Positions 17,943 to 25,059 of a stretch of 36,757 nt of DNA are shown piece by piece. The position numbers and the translations under genes were made by a program. Origin of the DNA: Nitrospirae bacterium RIFCSPLOWO2_02_FULL_62_14. Its GTDB lineage: Bacteria > Nitrospirota > Nitrospiria > Nitrospirales > Nitrospiraceae. The notes below the pieces were generated by a model, which saw nothing but the letters and a program-made list of their open reading frames with translations, had not been told where the DNA came from and ran no database searches. The stretch spans positions 38,139-74,895 of the forward strand of contig MHEU01000010.1 of assembly GCA_001805245.1 (NCBI GenBank), read 5' to 3'. How positions within the stretch are numbered: the first letter of the stretch is position 1; each line of letters opens with the position of its first letter.

Positions 17943-18095
17943 ATGGGATCGTTTCTAAGAGAACTCTGGGCCTTCATGCGCGAGCGGAAGAAGTTCTGGC
18001 TCCTGCCGATCATTCTCATTCTCGTGCTGTTCGGGGCGCTGATGGTGTTGACGGAAGGATCGGCCGTTGCGCCGTTTATCTACACGCTCTTCTAA
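17943..18095 (+). CDS. DUF5989-like 50-residue membrane peptide (SxtK-like)
   Basis: A 50-residue protein with a strong GGAGG ribosome binding site directly upstream (GGAGGAATAGATG). Sequence features: an amphipathic basic N-terminus (GSFLRELWAFMRERKKFW), one transmembrane helix (LLPIILILVLFGALMVL) and a short tail ending in APFIYTLF, which is the hallmark I associate with DUF5989. These peptides accompany SxtJ-like proteins and carbamoyltransferases. Its last ten bases (GCTCTTCTAA, 18086-18095) recur at 18156-18165 inside the following repeat array. Confidence 0.75.
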   Translation: MGSFLRELWAFMRERKKFWLLPIILILVLFGALMVLTEGSAVAPFIYTLF

Positions 18096-18102
18096 ATGAA
18101 AG

Positions 18103-18234
18103 GTTTGTTTGGTTTGTCTTGTTTGTTTTGTTGTTTTGGTTGGTTAATTATGCGGGCTCTTCTAACCAGAAAAACCAGATAGGCCAAATAAACTAGACAA
18201 ACCAGAGCAACGAGAAAAACCAAATAAACCACAG
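18103..18234. repeat. Bipolar nonamer array (AT-rich type)
   Basis: Reverse units GTTTGTTTG, GTTTGTCTT, GTTTGTTTT and GTTGTTTTG occupy 18103-18138. After a 25-base spacer that contains GCTCTTCTAA, seven forward nonamers run from 18164 (AACCAGAAA, AACCAGATA, GGCCAAATA, AACTAGACA, AACCAGAGC, AACGAGAAA, AACCAAATA) and an 8-base unit leads directly to the ATG at 18235. The first two forward units are identical to those at 22529. Confidence 0.88.
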
Positions 18235-20082
18235 ATGCGAATTTTAGGAATTTCAGCCTACTATCACGATGCAGCAGCCGCCCTGGTGGTGGACGGCAGG
18301 GTCGTGGCGGCGGCGCAGGAGGAGCGGTTCACCCGCATCAAGCACGACGCGCGGTTCCCACGCCACGCAGCGGTGTTTTGCCTGAAGCACGCCGGCCTCA
18401 CACTGTCCGATGTGGACCGGGTGGTGTTCTACGATAAGCCGCTGTTGAAATTCGAACGGTTGCTGGAAACCTATCTCTCGTTCGCGCCGAGCGGCTGGCG
18501 GTCATTTATCACCGCGATGCCGGTCTGGCTCAAGGAAAAGCTGTTCCTGGAAAAAGTCCTGCGAACTGAGCTGGCCGGCGTGGCCGCCGACACCGGCGGC
18601 AATCCGTGGACCGGGCCGCTCTTGTTTCCCGAACATCATTTTTCCCATGCCGCGTCGGCGTTTTATCCGTCTCCGTTTCAGGACGCCGCCGTGCTGACGA
18701 TGGACGGAGTGGGTGAATGGGCCACGACGAGTTACGGAATCGGGCGGGGCGCCTCGCTGACGTTGCAGGCGGATATCACGTTTCCACACTCGCTCGGGTT
18801 GCTCTATTCGGCGTTTACCTATTACACCGGGTTCAAAGTGAACTCGGGGGAATACAAAGTCATGGGCCTGGCGCCGTATGGCGAGCCGAAATATGTGGAT
18901 CTGATTTTGACGCACCTGATCGATTTGAAGGAAGACGGCTCGTTCCGGTTGAACATGGACTATTTCGATTATTGCACCGGGTTGCGGATGACCAACGACC
19001 GCTTCCACCGGCTGTTCGGCGGGGAGCCGAGGAAGCCGGAATCGGAATTGACGCGTCGCGAGATGGACCTGGCCCGTTCGATTCAGGATGTGACAGAGAT
19101 GGCCGTGCTGCGCATCGCGCGCCATGTGAGCCGGGAGACCGGCATGAGGAACTTGTGCATGGCCGGCGGGGTTGCCTTGAACTGTGTGGCAAACGGAAAA
19201 CTGCTGCGTGCGTGGGTGTTTGATCGCCTGTGGGTGCAACCGGCCGCCGGTGATGCCGGTGGGGCGGTCGGAGCGGCCCTGGCTGCGTATCACGTCCACG
19301 AGGGCGGTATGCGGGTTGTCCACAATGGCGCAGACGGGATGGCCGGCTCCTATCTCGGGCCGGCCTATTCCCAGACTGCCATCGAGGCTTTTCTCGGTGA
19401 GAATCGGTTTCCCTTCGAGCGTCTGACAGAGGCCGGCCTGTATGAGAAAACCGCGGAGCTGTTGTCTCAAGAGGCTGTCGTGGGCTGGTTCCAGGATCGC
19501 ATGGAATTCGGCCCCCGGGCCCTGGGCAACCGGTCCATCATCGGTGATGCCCGTTCTCCGAAGATGCAGTCGATCATGAATCTGAAGATCAAATACCGGG
19601 AATCGTTTCGCCCGTTTGCGCCGGCCGTGTTGGAAGAACGCGTGGCTGACTATTTCGATTTGAACGAGCCGTCACCCTATATGCTGCTGGTAGCGCCGGT
19701 CAAAGAGTCGAGGAGGGCGCCGATTCCGGATGAGGACAGCCGGCTCTTCGGCATTGAGCGTTTGCACAGGCTGCGGTCGGACATTCCGGCTGTGACTCAC
19801 CTCGACTATTCGGCCCGCATTCAGACGGTATCGAAGCAGACGAATCCGCGCTTCCACGCGCTGCTGAAGGCCTTCGAAGCGAAAACCGGATACGGCGTGC
19901 TGGTCAACACGTCATTCAACGTGCGGGGCGAGCCGATTGTCCGCACGCCGGAGGATGCATACCGGTGTTTCATGCGGACGGAGATGGATGTCCTTGTGAT
20001 GGGGAACTGTCTGCTTCGAAAGGAAGCACAGCCTCCGCTCGCCCGGGACACAGACTGGAAGACCGAGTTCCAACTCGATTAG
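18235..20082 (+). CDS. O-carbamoyltransferase, NodU/SxtI type
   Basis: 615 residues. It matches the carbamoyltransferase family that uses carbamoyl phosphate and ATP to make carbamoyl-adenylate and then carbamoylates a hydroxyl group of a sugar or toxin. The N-terminal Kae1-like domain has ILGISAYYHDAAAALV, the metal-binding HHFSH (H134, H138), TMDGVGEWATTS and GEYKVMGLAPYGEP. The C-terminal domain has DRMEFGPRALGNRSIIGDAR and ending signature VNTSFNVRGEPIV. In context it probably carbamoylates a glycan sugar. The start codon follows a nonamer array without a Shine-Dalgarno, and the array separates it from its SxtJ/DUF5989-like partners. Confidence 0.92.
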   Translation: MRILGISAYYHDAAAALVVDGRVVAAAQEERFTRIKHDARFPRHAAVFCLKHAGLTLSDVDRVVFYDKPLLKFERLLETYLSFAPSGWRSFITAMPVWLKEKLFLEKVLRTELAGVAADTGGNPWTGPLLFPEHHFSHAASAFYPSPFQDAAVLTMDGVGEWATTSYGIGRGASLTLQADITFPHSLGLLYSAFTYYTGFKVNSGEYKVMGLAPYGEPKYVDLILTHLIDLKEDGSFRLNMDYFDYCTGLRMTNDRFHRLFGGEPRKPESELTRREMDLARSIQDVTEMAVLRIARHVSRETGMRNLCMAGGVALNCVANGKLLRAWVFDRLWVQPAAGDAGGAVGAALAAYHVHEGGMRVVHNGADGMAGSYLGPAYSQTAIEAFLGENRFPFERLTEAGLYEKTAELLSQEAVVGWFQDRMEFGPRALGNRSIIGDARSPKMQSIMNLKIKYRESFRPFAPAVLEERVADYFDLNEPSPYMLLVAPVKESRRAPIPDEDSRLFGIERLHRLRSDIPAVTHLDYSARIQTVSKQTNPRFHALLKAFEAKTGYGVLVNTSFNVRGEPIVRTPEDAYRCFMRTEMDVLVMGNCLLRKEAQPPLARDTDWKTEFQLD

Positions 20083-20174
20083 CCCTATCGGCATCAGCAG
20101 AACTGCCCGGAACACGTCGAGTTTCGCTCCTCCCCCCCCTCTCCTTCAACTTTATATTTCTAATAAGATTCTCC

Positions 20175-20210
20175 TTGACCGCTGAAGACCGTTGTGTTCA
20201 AATCGTGAAC
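20175..20210 (+). promoter_or_regulatory. Candidate sigma-70-type promoter with overlapping inverted repeat
   Basis: TTGACC (20175-20180) and TCAAAT (20198-20203) are separated by 17 bases, 35 bases upstream of the regulator gene. An inverted repeat GTTCA-N5-TGAAC (20196-20210) overlaps the -10 box and could be an operator, perhaps for autoregulation by the winged-helix protein. This is pattern-based only. Confidence 0.4.
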
Positions 20211-20237
20211 AATCCTCACTAAACATGCAGTATTCTC

Positions 20238-20849
20238 ATGGACTTGCAAGGACAGCGAGACCTCCAACTCCTTAACGAAGTCGAACGGGATGCGGGTATT
20301 ACCCAGCGATCTCTTGCCAATAAGCTGGGAGTCGCGCTGGGGCTGACCAATCTGTACCTCAAGCGGCTGGCCCGCAAAGGCTACATTAAAATCACGACCA
20401 TCCCCAGCCACCACATCAAGTATCTGTTGACTCCGCGCGGAATGGCCGAAAAATCCCGTCTCACCTACGCCTACATGCAGTATTCGCTGTCCTACTACCG
20501 GGAGATGCGTCAGCGGCTCAAGCAGGTGCTGACGGAGCTGTCACGGGCAGGCGCCAAGCGGATCGTCGTGTACGGAACCGGCGAATTGGCGGAACTGGCC
20601 TATCTGACGCTCCGCGAAATGGATCTGACCTTGGTGGGGTTTGTCGACGGCGGGGAGGGCCAGACATTTCTTTCGTATCCCTTATGGCCGGTTGAAGCCC
20701 TATCTGGATGGGCCTATGACGCCGTGCTGATTGCAGACTTGGCGGACACGAAAAAGATTCACGCGCGGCTGATCCGCGCCGGAGTGCCGAAGGACAAAAT
20801 CGTCACTCTGGATTTCAGCGGAAACGGTGGTTCGAACAAGTCCTCCTGA
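20238..20849 (+). CDS. Winged helix-turn-helix regulator with C-terminal Rossmann-like domain
   Basis: 203 residues. Residues 1-75 form a MarR/ArsR-like winged helix (ERDAGITQRSLANKLGVALGLTNLYLKRLARKGYI, wing at ITTIPSHHIKYLLTPRG). Residues about 105-190 look like a Rossmann fold (RIVVYGTGELAELAYLTL, LVGFVDGGEG, DAVLIADLAD), similar to the N-terminal domain of PglD-type or CoA-binding proteins. The helix between them (SLSYYREMRQRLKQVL) may dimerise. I infer a transcription factor sensing a nucleotide or sugar ligand and controlling the glycan genes. ATG 20238 lacks a good Shine-Dalgarno. A candidate promoter/operator lies upstream. No gene symbol is justified. Confidence 0.8.
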   Translation: MDLQGQRDLQLLNEVERDAGITQRSLANKLGVALGLTNLYLKRLARKGYIKITTIPSHHIKYLLTPRGMAEKSRLTYAYMQYSLSYYREMRQRLKQVLTELSRAGAKRIVVYGTGELAELAYLTLREMDLTLVGFVDGGEGQTFLSYPLWPVEALSGWAYDAVLIADLADTKKIHARLIRAGVPKDKIVTLDFSGNGGSNKSS

Positions 20850-20914
20850 GACACCGTAAGGTGTTGATTTAACGGGGGACGATTGAGGCAGTGTAAGTCA
20901 GAGGGCGAAGCTGT

Positions 20915-21467
20915 GTTCGCGAGGCGCGCGAAAGGCGAGACGAGCAAGATCGCGAGACAGGCAGTTATAAGTGGCAACTTCAAGTCGCGCTTTTCGCGCA
21001 AGTCCCGCTCGTCTCGCGTTAAGGAGTAAATGGTAACCCGCTTTGAAGATCTAGTCTGCTGGCAGGAGGCAACTTCGTTGGCAGTAGAGATATATGCCGT
21101 TTCGAGAAATGGGAATTTTCGTCAGGACTTCGGTTTCAGAGACCAACTAAGGAGATCAGCAGTTTCGATAGCGTCCAACATTGCGGAAGGCAAGGAACGG
21201 GAGACTGTCCCAGAATTTATCCGGTATTTGTATATAGCAAAGGGATCCGCTGGTGAACTCAAGACCCAGATCATAATTGCCCAGCAAATCGGATATGTTG
21301 AGCAAGATTGCGCGAAGAATCTAAGACAAAGAGTTGAGAAAGTCAGCGCCATGCTCGGCGCCTTAATCAAAACCCTCAAAAGGAAATAGTGCGACTCTCA
21401 TGTTTAAGCAATTTGTCGGTTTCGCCCGTCTCGCTCGTCGCGCTTTTCCCGCGAGTCTCGCGCCGTG
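20915..21467. mobile_element. Candidate small element: four-helix-bundle gene between GCGAGACGAGC-type inverted repeats
   Basis: The left end (20915-20959, with GCGCGAAAGGCGAGACGAGC) and an internal opposite copy (20984-21020, CCGCTCGTCTCGCG) precede the gene. The right end (21421-21467, CCCGTCTCGCTCGTCGCGC and GCGAGTCTCGCGCC) follows it. The reverse complement of the right end resembles the left end, including GTTC(A/G)CG and GACGAG blocks. No transposase is present and no target duplication is obvious, so mobility is an inference. Confidence 0.5.
21030..21389 (+). CDS. Four-helix bundle protein (23S rRNA intervening-sequence S23 family)
   Basis: 119 residues. FEDLVCWQEATSLAVEIYAVS, FGFRDQLRRSAVSIASNIAEG and FIRYLYIAKGSAGELKTQI are hallmarks of the S23 / IVS-encoded four-helix-bundle family, related in fold to the Avd protein of diversity-generating retroelements. 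Members are found inside 23S rRNA intervening sequences or, as here, free in the chromosome; the biochemical role is unknown. No reverse transcriptase or variable-repeat structure is visible, so a retroelement is not supported. The gene is bracketed by GCGAGACGAGC-type inverted repeats. The ATG follows AAGGAG with four bases of spacing. Confidence 0.9.
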   Translation: MVTRFEDLVCWQEATSLAVEIYAVSRNGNFRQDFGFRDQLRRSAVSIASNIAEGKERETVPEFIRYLYIAKGSAGELKTQIIIAQQIGYVEQDCAKNLRQRVEKVSAMLGALIKTLKRK

Positions 21468-21567
21468 AACCAAACAAACCAGTCTTTGAACGTGGGTGGA
21501 AGGACGGCTGGACATAATCCTGCCTTCGGCCTAAAGTGAGCACGGTACGATCAGGAGGTGACCAGTC

Positions 21568-21798
21568 ATGAAATTTACCCGGATCACCGTGAACCCCCGC
21601 CAGATGGGAGGGGTCCCCTGCATTCGTGGATTGCGGATTCCGGTGGCGACCGTTGTGGGGATGATTGCGGACGGCATGGCCACAGAGGAGGTTCTCAAGG
21701 CCTGCCCGGATCTGCGTTCGGAGGACATCCGTGAAGCCCTGCAGTATGCTGCGGAGGCGGTCCGCGAACGCGAAATCCCGTTGACAACCCCGGCGTGA
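21568..21798 (+). CDS. DUF433 (VapB45-type) antitoxin-like protein
   Basis: 76 residues: FTRITVNPRQMGGVPCIRGLRIPVATVVGMIADGMATEEVL is the DUF433 winged-helix signature. These proteins normally act as antitoxins of a DUF5615 PIN-like toxin encoded directly downstream with overlapping start. Here the overlap is preserved (GTGA at 21795) but the downstream frame ends after 36 residues and only its first dozen look toxin-like, so the antitoxin appears orphaned. It has an excellent ribosome binding site, AGGAGGTGA at 21553-21561, seven bases before the ATG. Confidence 0.88.
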   Translation: MKFTRITVNPRQMGGVPCIRGLRIPVATVVGMIADGMATEEVLKACPDLRSEDIREALQYAAEAVREREIPLTTPA

Positions 21799-21905
21799 GG
21801 TTTCTGGTTGCCTTGCTTTCCCCACAAGTCACGCGCGTACAGATTGTTTCACCCATCTCACAGCTCATGACTCAATGGCAGTTCACTCTTGAAGATACGG
21901 ATTGA
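21795..21905 (+). pseudogene. Remnant of a DUF5615 PIN-like toxin
   Basis: GTG at 21795 overlaps the DUF433 stop by four bases, as expected for the toxin partner. The first residues VRFLVALLSPQVTR resemble the DUF5615 start (MRFLVDxxLSPxVA). After that the match is lost, the conserved acidic motif of the first strand is gone, and the frame stops at 21905. I read this as a truncated toxin; with only about 12 aligned residues the call is tentative. Confidence 0.45.
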
Positions 21906-22158
21906 TCAGCACACCCTGGATCGCGCCCAGGAGCGGGGAACGAATGCTGAGGAGATCAAAGAAGTCCTTGAGAAGGGGATTCCATTCAAGGCTGAGCGTG
22001 GACGGCTGGGGAAATCAAGGGTCTATGACTTTAATCGAAAACGGCTCGGGACCTTCTATGAGCAAAGGCGAGTTGAGGTGATTTATGCGGTTGAAGGTGA
22101 TACGCTCATCACCGTAACCGCATATGTATTCTACGGCAAATGGGAGGGACAAGAGTGA
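21889..22158 (+). CDS. DUF4258 small protein, probable toxin-like partner of DUF2283
   Basis: 89 residues from TTG 21889; no in-frame ATG exists. HTLDRAQERGTNAEEIKEVLEKG, RVYDFNRKRLGTFYEQRRVEVIYAVEGDTLITVTAYVFYGKWE is the compact alpha-beta pattern of DUF4258 (RelE-like size and layout), a family repeatedly found directly upstream of DUF2283. Its stop overlaps the next start (GTGA), so the two are co-translated. A toxin-antitoxin role is inferred from the pairing. The weak start may mean that the annotated N-terminus is imperfect. Confidence 0.78.
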   Translation: MKIRIDQHTLDRAQERGTNAEEIKEVLEKGIPFKAERGRLGKSRVYDFNRKRLGTFYEQRRVEVIYAVEGDTLITVTAYVFYGKWEGQE

Positions 22159-22367
22159 AGATCTACTACGATGATCGGGCTGATCTTGTCTACCTGCGAT
22201 TCGATGAGCGGAACCAGGAGTTGATGAACAGGCGGGTGACTGAAGACGTGGTGCTGGACATCGGTGAAGCCGGAAGAATTGTCGGGATCGAAATCCTCGG
22301 GGCTTCGAAGCACCTCGACCTGTCGAGGCTTCTTCCAGTCCAGTTCGAACACTCGAAGCCGGGTTGA
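22155..22367 (+). CDS. DUF2283 small protein, probable partner of DUF4258
   Basis: 70 residues from GTG 22155. VKIYYDDRADLVYLRFDE, RVTEDVVLDIGEAGRIVGIEILGASK is the DUF2283 beta-rich signature. GTG 22155 has GGAGGG upstream at good spacing and overlaps the previous stop; ATG 22140 would add five residues and lies inside the upstream gene. It probably neutralises or regulates the DUF4258 product. The pair lies in a block of accessory genes that separates the upstream glycan genes from the NusG-led operon. Confidence 0.82.
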   Translation: MKIYYDDRADLVYLRFDERNQELMNRRVTEDVVLDIGEAGRIVGIEILGASKHLDLSRLLPVQFEHSKPG

Positions 22368-22482
22368 TTCTCCGCTGTGTGTCTCCGTAGCCCGGCGGCT
22401 ATCGCCAATGGCCTGATCCGGTCCGCCTCCGTTCTTATCACGTCTTATCAACCGACCCAAGCCTGGTGAACCAGACACTCTG

Positions 22483-22627
22483 GTTTATCTCGTTAAGATG
22501 TTTCTCTAGTTTGTCTTGTTGAACGGCTAACCAGAAAAACCAGATAAACTGGCTCAACGGGCATAACCGGCTCAACGGGCTCCACCAGATGAACCAGACA
22601 AACGAGACAAACCAAACAAACGGCGCC
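22483..22627. repeat. Bipolar nonamer array mixing AT-rich and GGC-type units, entering a coding region
   Basis: Reverse units (GTTTATCTC, GTTAAGAT, GTTTCTCTA, GTTTGTCTT) meet at GTTGAAC (22518-22524). After a seven-base unit, eleven forward nonamers run in phase from 22529: AACCAGAAA, AACCAGATA, AACTGGCTC, AACGGGCAT, AACCGGCTC, AACGGGCTC, CACCAGATG, AACCAGACA, AACGAGACA, AACCAAACA, AACGGCGCC. The ATG in the seventh is the start of the NusG paralogue at 22589. Confidence 0.9.
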
Positions 22628-23113
22628 TTGCGCTGGTTTGCTCTCCGTACTCGCTCCCGCCACGAAAAGCTTGTCAGGGACCGCCTGGCGGCGCAGGGGA
22701 TCGAGCAGCTTCTTCCTACGGTGAAGAAATTGAGCCAATGGAAAGATCGCAAAAAGGAAGTCGAGGCTCCATTGTTCTCGGGCTACTGCTTCGCCCGGTT
22801 TGCCTGGCCGGACCGCCTCGCGGCGCAGACAATCTCCGGCGTGGTGGAAATCGTCGGGGGCGGTGATCGTCCCGAGCCGATTCCTGACGAGGAGATCGAA
22901 GCCCTGAAAACGCTCATGGCCAGCACCCTGCGTTATGACGCGCACCCGTACCTGCACGAGGGCATGACTGTTGAAGTAGTTCGCGGCCCCTTGCAGGGCG
23001 TGCATGGAATCCTGTTGCGTAAGGAAAAACGTCATCGGCTGGTCATCGCCGTGCATCTGATCCAACAGGCCGCAGCGGTCGAAATCGATGTGTCTGACGT
23101 GGCGCCAGCTTAG
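22589..23113 (+). CDS. NusG-family transcription antiterminator (RfaH/UpxY-like paralogue)
   Basis: 174 residues. The NGN domain is WFALRTRSRHEKLVRDRLAAQGIEQLLPTV, LFSGYCFARF and VVEIVGGGD; the KOW domain is GMTVEVVRGPLQGVHGILLRK. Specialised NusG paralogues of this size (RfaH, UpxY, LoaP) load on RNA polymerase at one operon and suppress pausing and termination in long polysaccharide operons. Its position at the head of about 14 kb of sugar genes fits that role. The first eleven residues, MNQTNETNQTN, are encoded by a nonamer array; the family core starts at about residue 15. An alternative TTG near 22627 would remove the extension. Confidence 0.9.
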   Translation: MNQTNETNQTNGALRWFALRTRSRHEKLVRDRLAAQGIEQLLPTVKKLSQWKDRKKEVEAPLFSGYCFARFAWPDRLAAQTISGVVEIVGGGDRPEPIPDEEIEALKTLMASTLRYDAHPYLHEGMTVEVVRGPLQGVHGILLRKEKRHRLVIAVHLIQQAAAVEIDVSDVAPA

Positions 23114-23117
23114 AGAA

Positions 23118-24347
23118 ATGAAACCGTATCGGGATTTATCAACGCCCCAACGGGCGTGGGATTTTGTTGTGATCGGTGCCGGCGTGATCGGCGTGTCGAT
23201 TGCCCGGGAACTCAAGCGCCGGCACGGCGGGCATGTCCTGGTGATCGAAAAGGAAGATTCGGCCGGCCGGCATGCCAGCGGGCGAAACAGCGGCGTGCTG
23301 CACACCGGCGTCTATTACACGGCCGGTTCGCTTAAGGCGCGTTTGTGCGTGGAAGGCAACCGGCGGATGCGGGAGTATTGCCTGACCAACCGGATTCCCA
23401 TGGTCGATAAAGGGAAGGTCATCGTTACGCGCCATGAAGGGGAATTGCCCGCCTTGCGTGAACTGCATAAGCGGTCGCAGGCCAACGGGGTGCGTGTCAG
23501 CCTTATTGATGAGCAGGCGTTGCACGAAATCGAGCCCTGCGCGAAAACCGTCGGCCAGGCGTTGTTTGTGCAGGATACCGCCGTGATCAATCCGCAAAAG
23601 GTGATGGAGGCGATGGTGGCCGAGGCGGCACGCGAGGGCGTGGAGTTTCGGTATGGCTGCGCGTGGGGCGGTGCGAGGCGGGACGGCGTGGTGGAGACGT
23701 CGCAGGGACAGATCGCATATGGGCATCTCGTCAATTGCGCCGGTCTGTTTGCCGATCGGGTTGCCCATGCCTATGGCGTCGGGCGACAGTACCGCATTCT
23801 GCCGTTTCGCGGGCAGTTTTATCTCCTTCGGCCGCAGTCCAAGGTCCGTGTGAACGGCAACATTTATCCCGTGCCCGACCTGCGCAATCCGTTCCTGGGC
23901 GTGCATTTTACGCGCCGGCCTGAAGGGGAGGTGACGGTCGGTCCCTCGGCGCTGCCGCTGCTGGGGCGCGAGCAATACCGCGGTCTTCGGGGCGCCAATA
24001 TGTCCGACAGCGCGGCGATGGTCCGCTATCTGGCCCGCCTGTTCGGGAGAAATCTGGACCACTTTCGGTCCATTGCCTGGAAAGAAGCGGTGAAAATGTC
24101 GCGATTGGGTTTCTACCGGGAAGCCGTGGGACTGGCCGACGGGCTGGAACTGCGTGACTTGCTGCCGGGAAAAGAACCAGGCATCCGCGCGCAACTGGTC
24201 AATACCGGCACGGCCGAGCTCCTGAGCGATTTCGTGATCGAGCATGGACCGCAGTCCACCCATGTCCTGAACGCCGTGTCCCCTGCATTCACGTCGTCCC
24301 TGCCCTTTGCGGATTATGTCGTCAGCGCGATGAAATTAGACCACTGA
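23118..24347 (+). CDS. FAD-dependent oxidoreductase, L-2-hydroxyglutarate oxidase (LhgO) family
   Basis: 409 residues from ATG 23118. The FAD-binding motif is VVIGAGVIGVSIAREL (near residue 17-32), followed by IEKEDSAGRHASGRNSGVLH and TGVYYTAGSLKARLCVEG, which identify the LhgO/L2HGDH branch of the DAO superfamily. The characterised enzymes oxidise L-2-hydroxyglutarate to 2-oxoglutarate. In a sugar cluster a different 2-hydroxy acid or sugar acid substrate is possible. The upstream extension to 23088 overlaps the NusG paralogue and is not used. It sits five bases after the previous stop, so it belongs to the same operon. Confidence 0.85.
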   Translation: MKPYRDLSTPQRAWDFVVIGAGVIGVSIARELKRRHGGHVLVIEKEDSAGRHASGRNSGVLHTGVYYTAGSLKARLCVEGNRRMREYCLTNRIPMVDKGKVIVTRHEGELPALRELHKRSQANGVRVSLIDEQALHEIEPCAKTVGQALFVQDTAVINPQKVMEAMVAEAAREGVEFRYGCAWGGARRDGVVETSQGQIAYGHLVNCAGLFADRVAHAYGVGRQYRILPFRGQFYLLRPQSKVRVNGNIYPVPDLRNPFLGVHFTRRPEGEVTVGPSALPLLGREQYRGLRGANMSDSAAMVRYLARLFGRNLDHFRSIAWKEAVKMSRLGFYREAVGLADGLELRDLLPGKEPGIRAQLVNTGTAELLSDFVIEHGPQSTHVLNAVSPAFTSSLPFADYVVSAMKLDH

Positions 24348-24441
24348 CTGGGCTGGGTGTTAATACGCAAAAGAATGCTCTTGATGCCGGTTCTTTAGCC
24401 ATGCTAATCAAGCTCATACATTGACGGAGGTGACAGCGACC

Positions 24442-25053
24442 ATGACTCATGCAGCCCAGTATTTTTCAGAAGCGCGGCAGATTGCCGAACGCATTGATTA
24501 CGAGACGATCGAGCGTATCGCGGAGGGGTTGGCCGACCTCCGCGCCAGGAACGGACGGCTGTTTCTGCTCGGCGTCGGCGGCAGCGCTGCGAATTGCAGC
24601 CATGCCGTCAACGATTTTCGCAAGCTCTGCGGGATTGAAGCCTACACGCCGGTGGACAACGTGTCGGAGTTGACCGCGCGCACGAACGATGAAGGATGGG
24701 AAACCGTCTTTGCCGCGTGGCTGAAAGTCAGCCGCGCGAACAATCAAGACGCAATCTTCGTGTTTTCCGTGGGTGGCGGGGATGCGGAAAAGAACATCAG
24801 CGTCAATCTGGTTCGCGCGCTCGACGAAGCGAAGAGGCGCGGCCTGAAAATTTACGGTGTCGTCGGCCGGCAGGGCGGCTACACCAAGCAGGCGGGCGAT
24901 GCCGTCGTGGTGGTTCCGACGGTCAACGCCGCGCACGTGACGCCGCACACCGAAGCCTTCCATGCCGTCGTCTGGCATTGCCTGGTGTCGCATCCCAAGT
25001 TACAGATCGTCGGCACCAAGTGGGAGACCGCGGTCCAGGCGACCAAACCGTAA
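24442..25053 (+). CDS. SIS-domain sugar isomerase, GmhA-like (sedoheptulose-7-phosphate isomerase family)
   Basis: 203 residues from ATG 24442, with GGAGG 11-16 bases upstream; TTG 24421 is an alternative. The SIS fold is seen in LFLLGVGGSAANCSHAVNDF, FSVGGGDAEKNISVNLVRAL and KIYGVVGRQGGY. GmhA converts sedoheptulose-7-phosphate to heptose-7-phosphate. The C-terminal histidine helix (TEAFHAVVWHCL) is present. At the position of the GmhA catalytic Glu in the helix after GSxxNxxH, this protein shows Asn/Asp (AVNDF), so the mechanism or substrate may differ. The neighbouring GmhB-like and HldE-like genes support a heptose-type pathway. Confidence 0.82.
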   Translation: MTHAAQYFSEARQIAERIDYETIERIAEGLADLRARNGRLFLLGVGGSAANCSHAVNDFRKLCGIEAYTPVDNVSELTARTNDEGWETVFAAWLKVSRANNQDAIFVFSVGGGDAEKNISVNLVRALDEAKRRGLKIYGVVGRQGGYTKQAGDAVVVVPTVNAAHVTPHTEAFHAVVWHCLVSHPKLQIVGTKWETAVQATKP

Positions 25054-25059
25054 TCGAGC

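Noticed and set aside
21030-21389. Diversity-generating retroelement suggested by the Avd-like four-helix bundle
   Set aside because: No reverse transcriptase, template repeat or variable repeat is visible within the window.
23139-24263. Minus-strand open frame (374 codons) opposite the LhgO-like gene
   Set aside because: Shadow of the FAD oxidoreductase frame; no domain signature and no ribosome binding site.
24348-24441. Promoter in front of the SIS isomerase gene
   Set aside because: TTGATG is present but no convincing -10 box is found at normal spacing; the gap may simply be an operon spacer.
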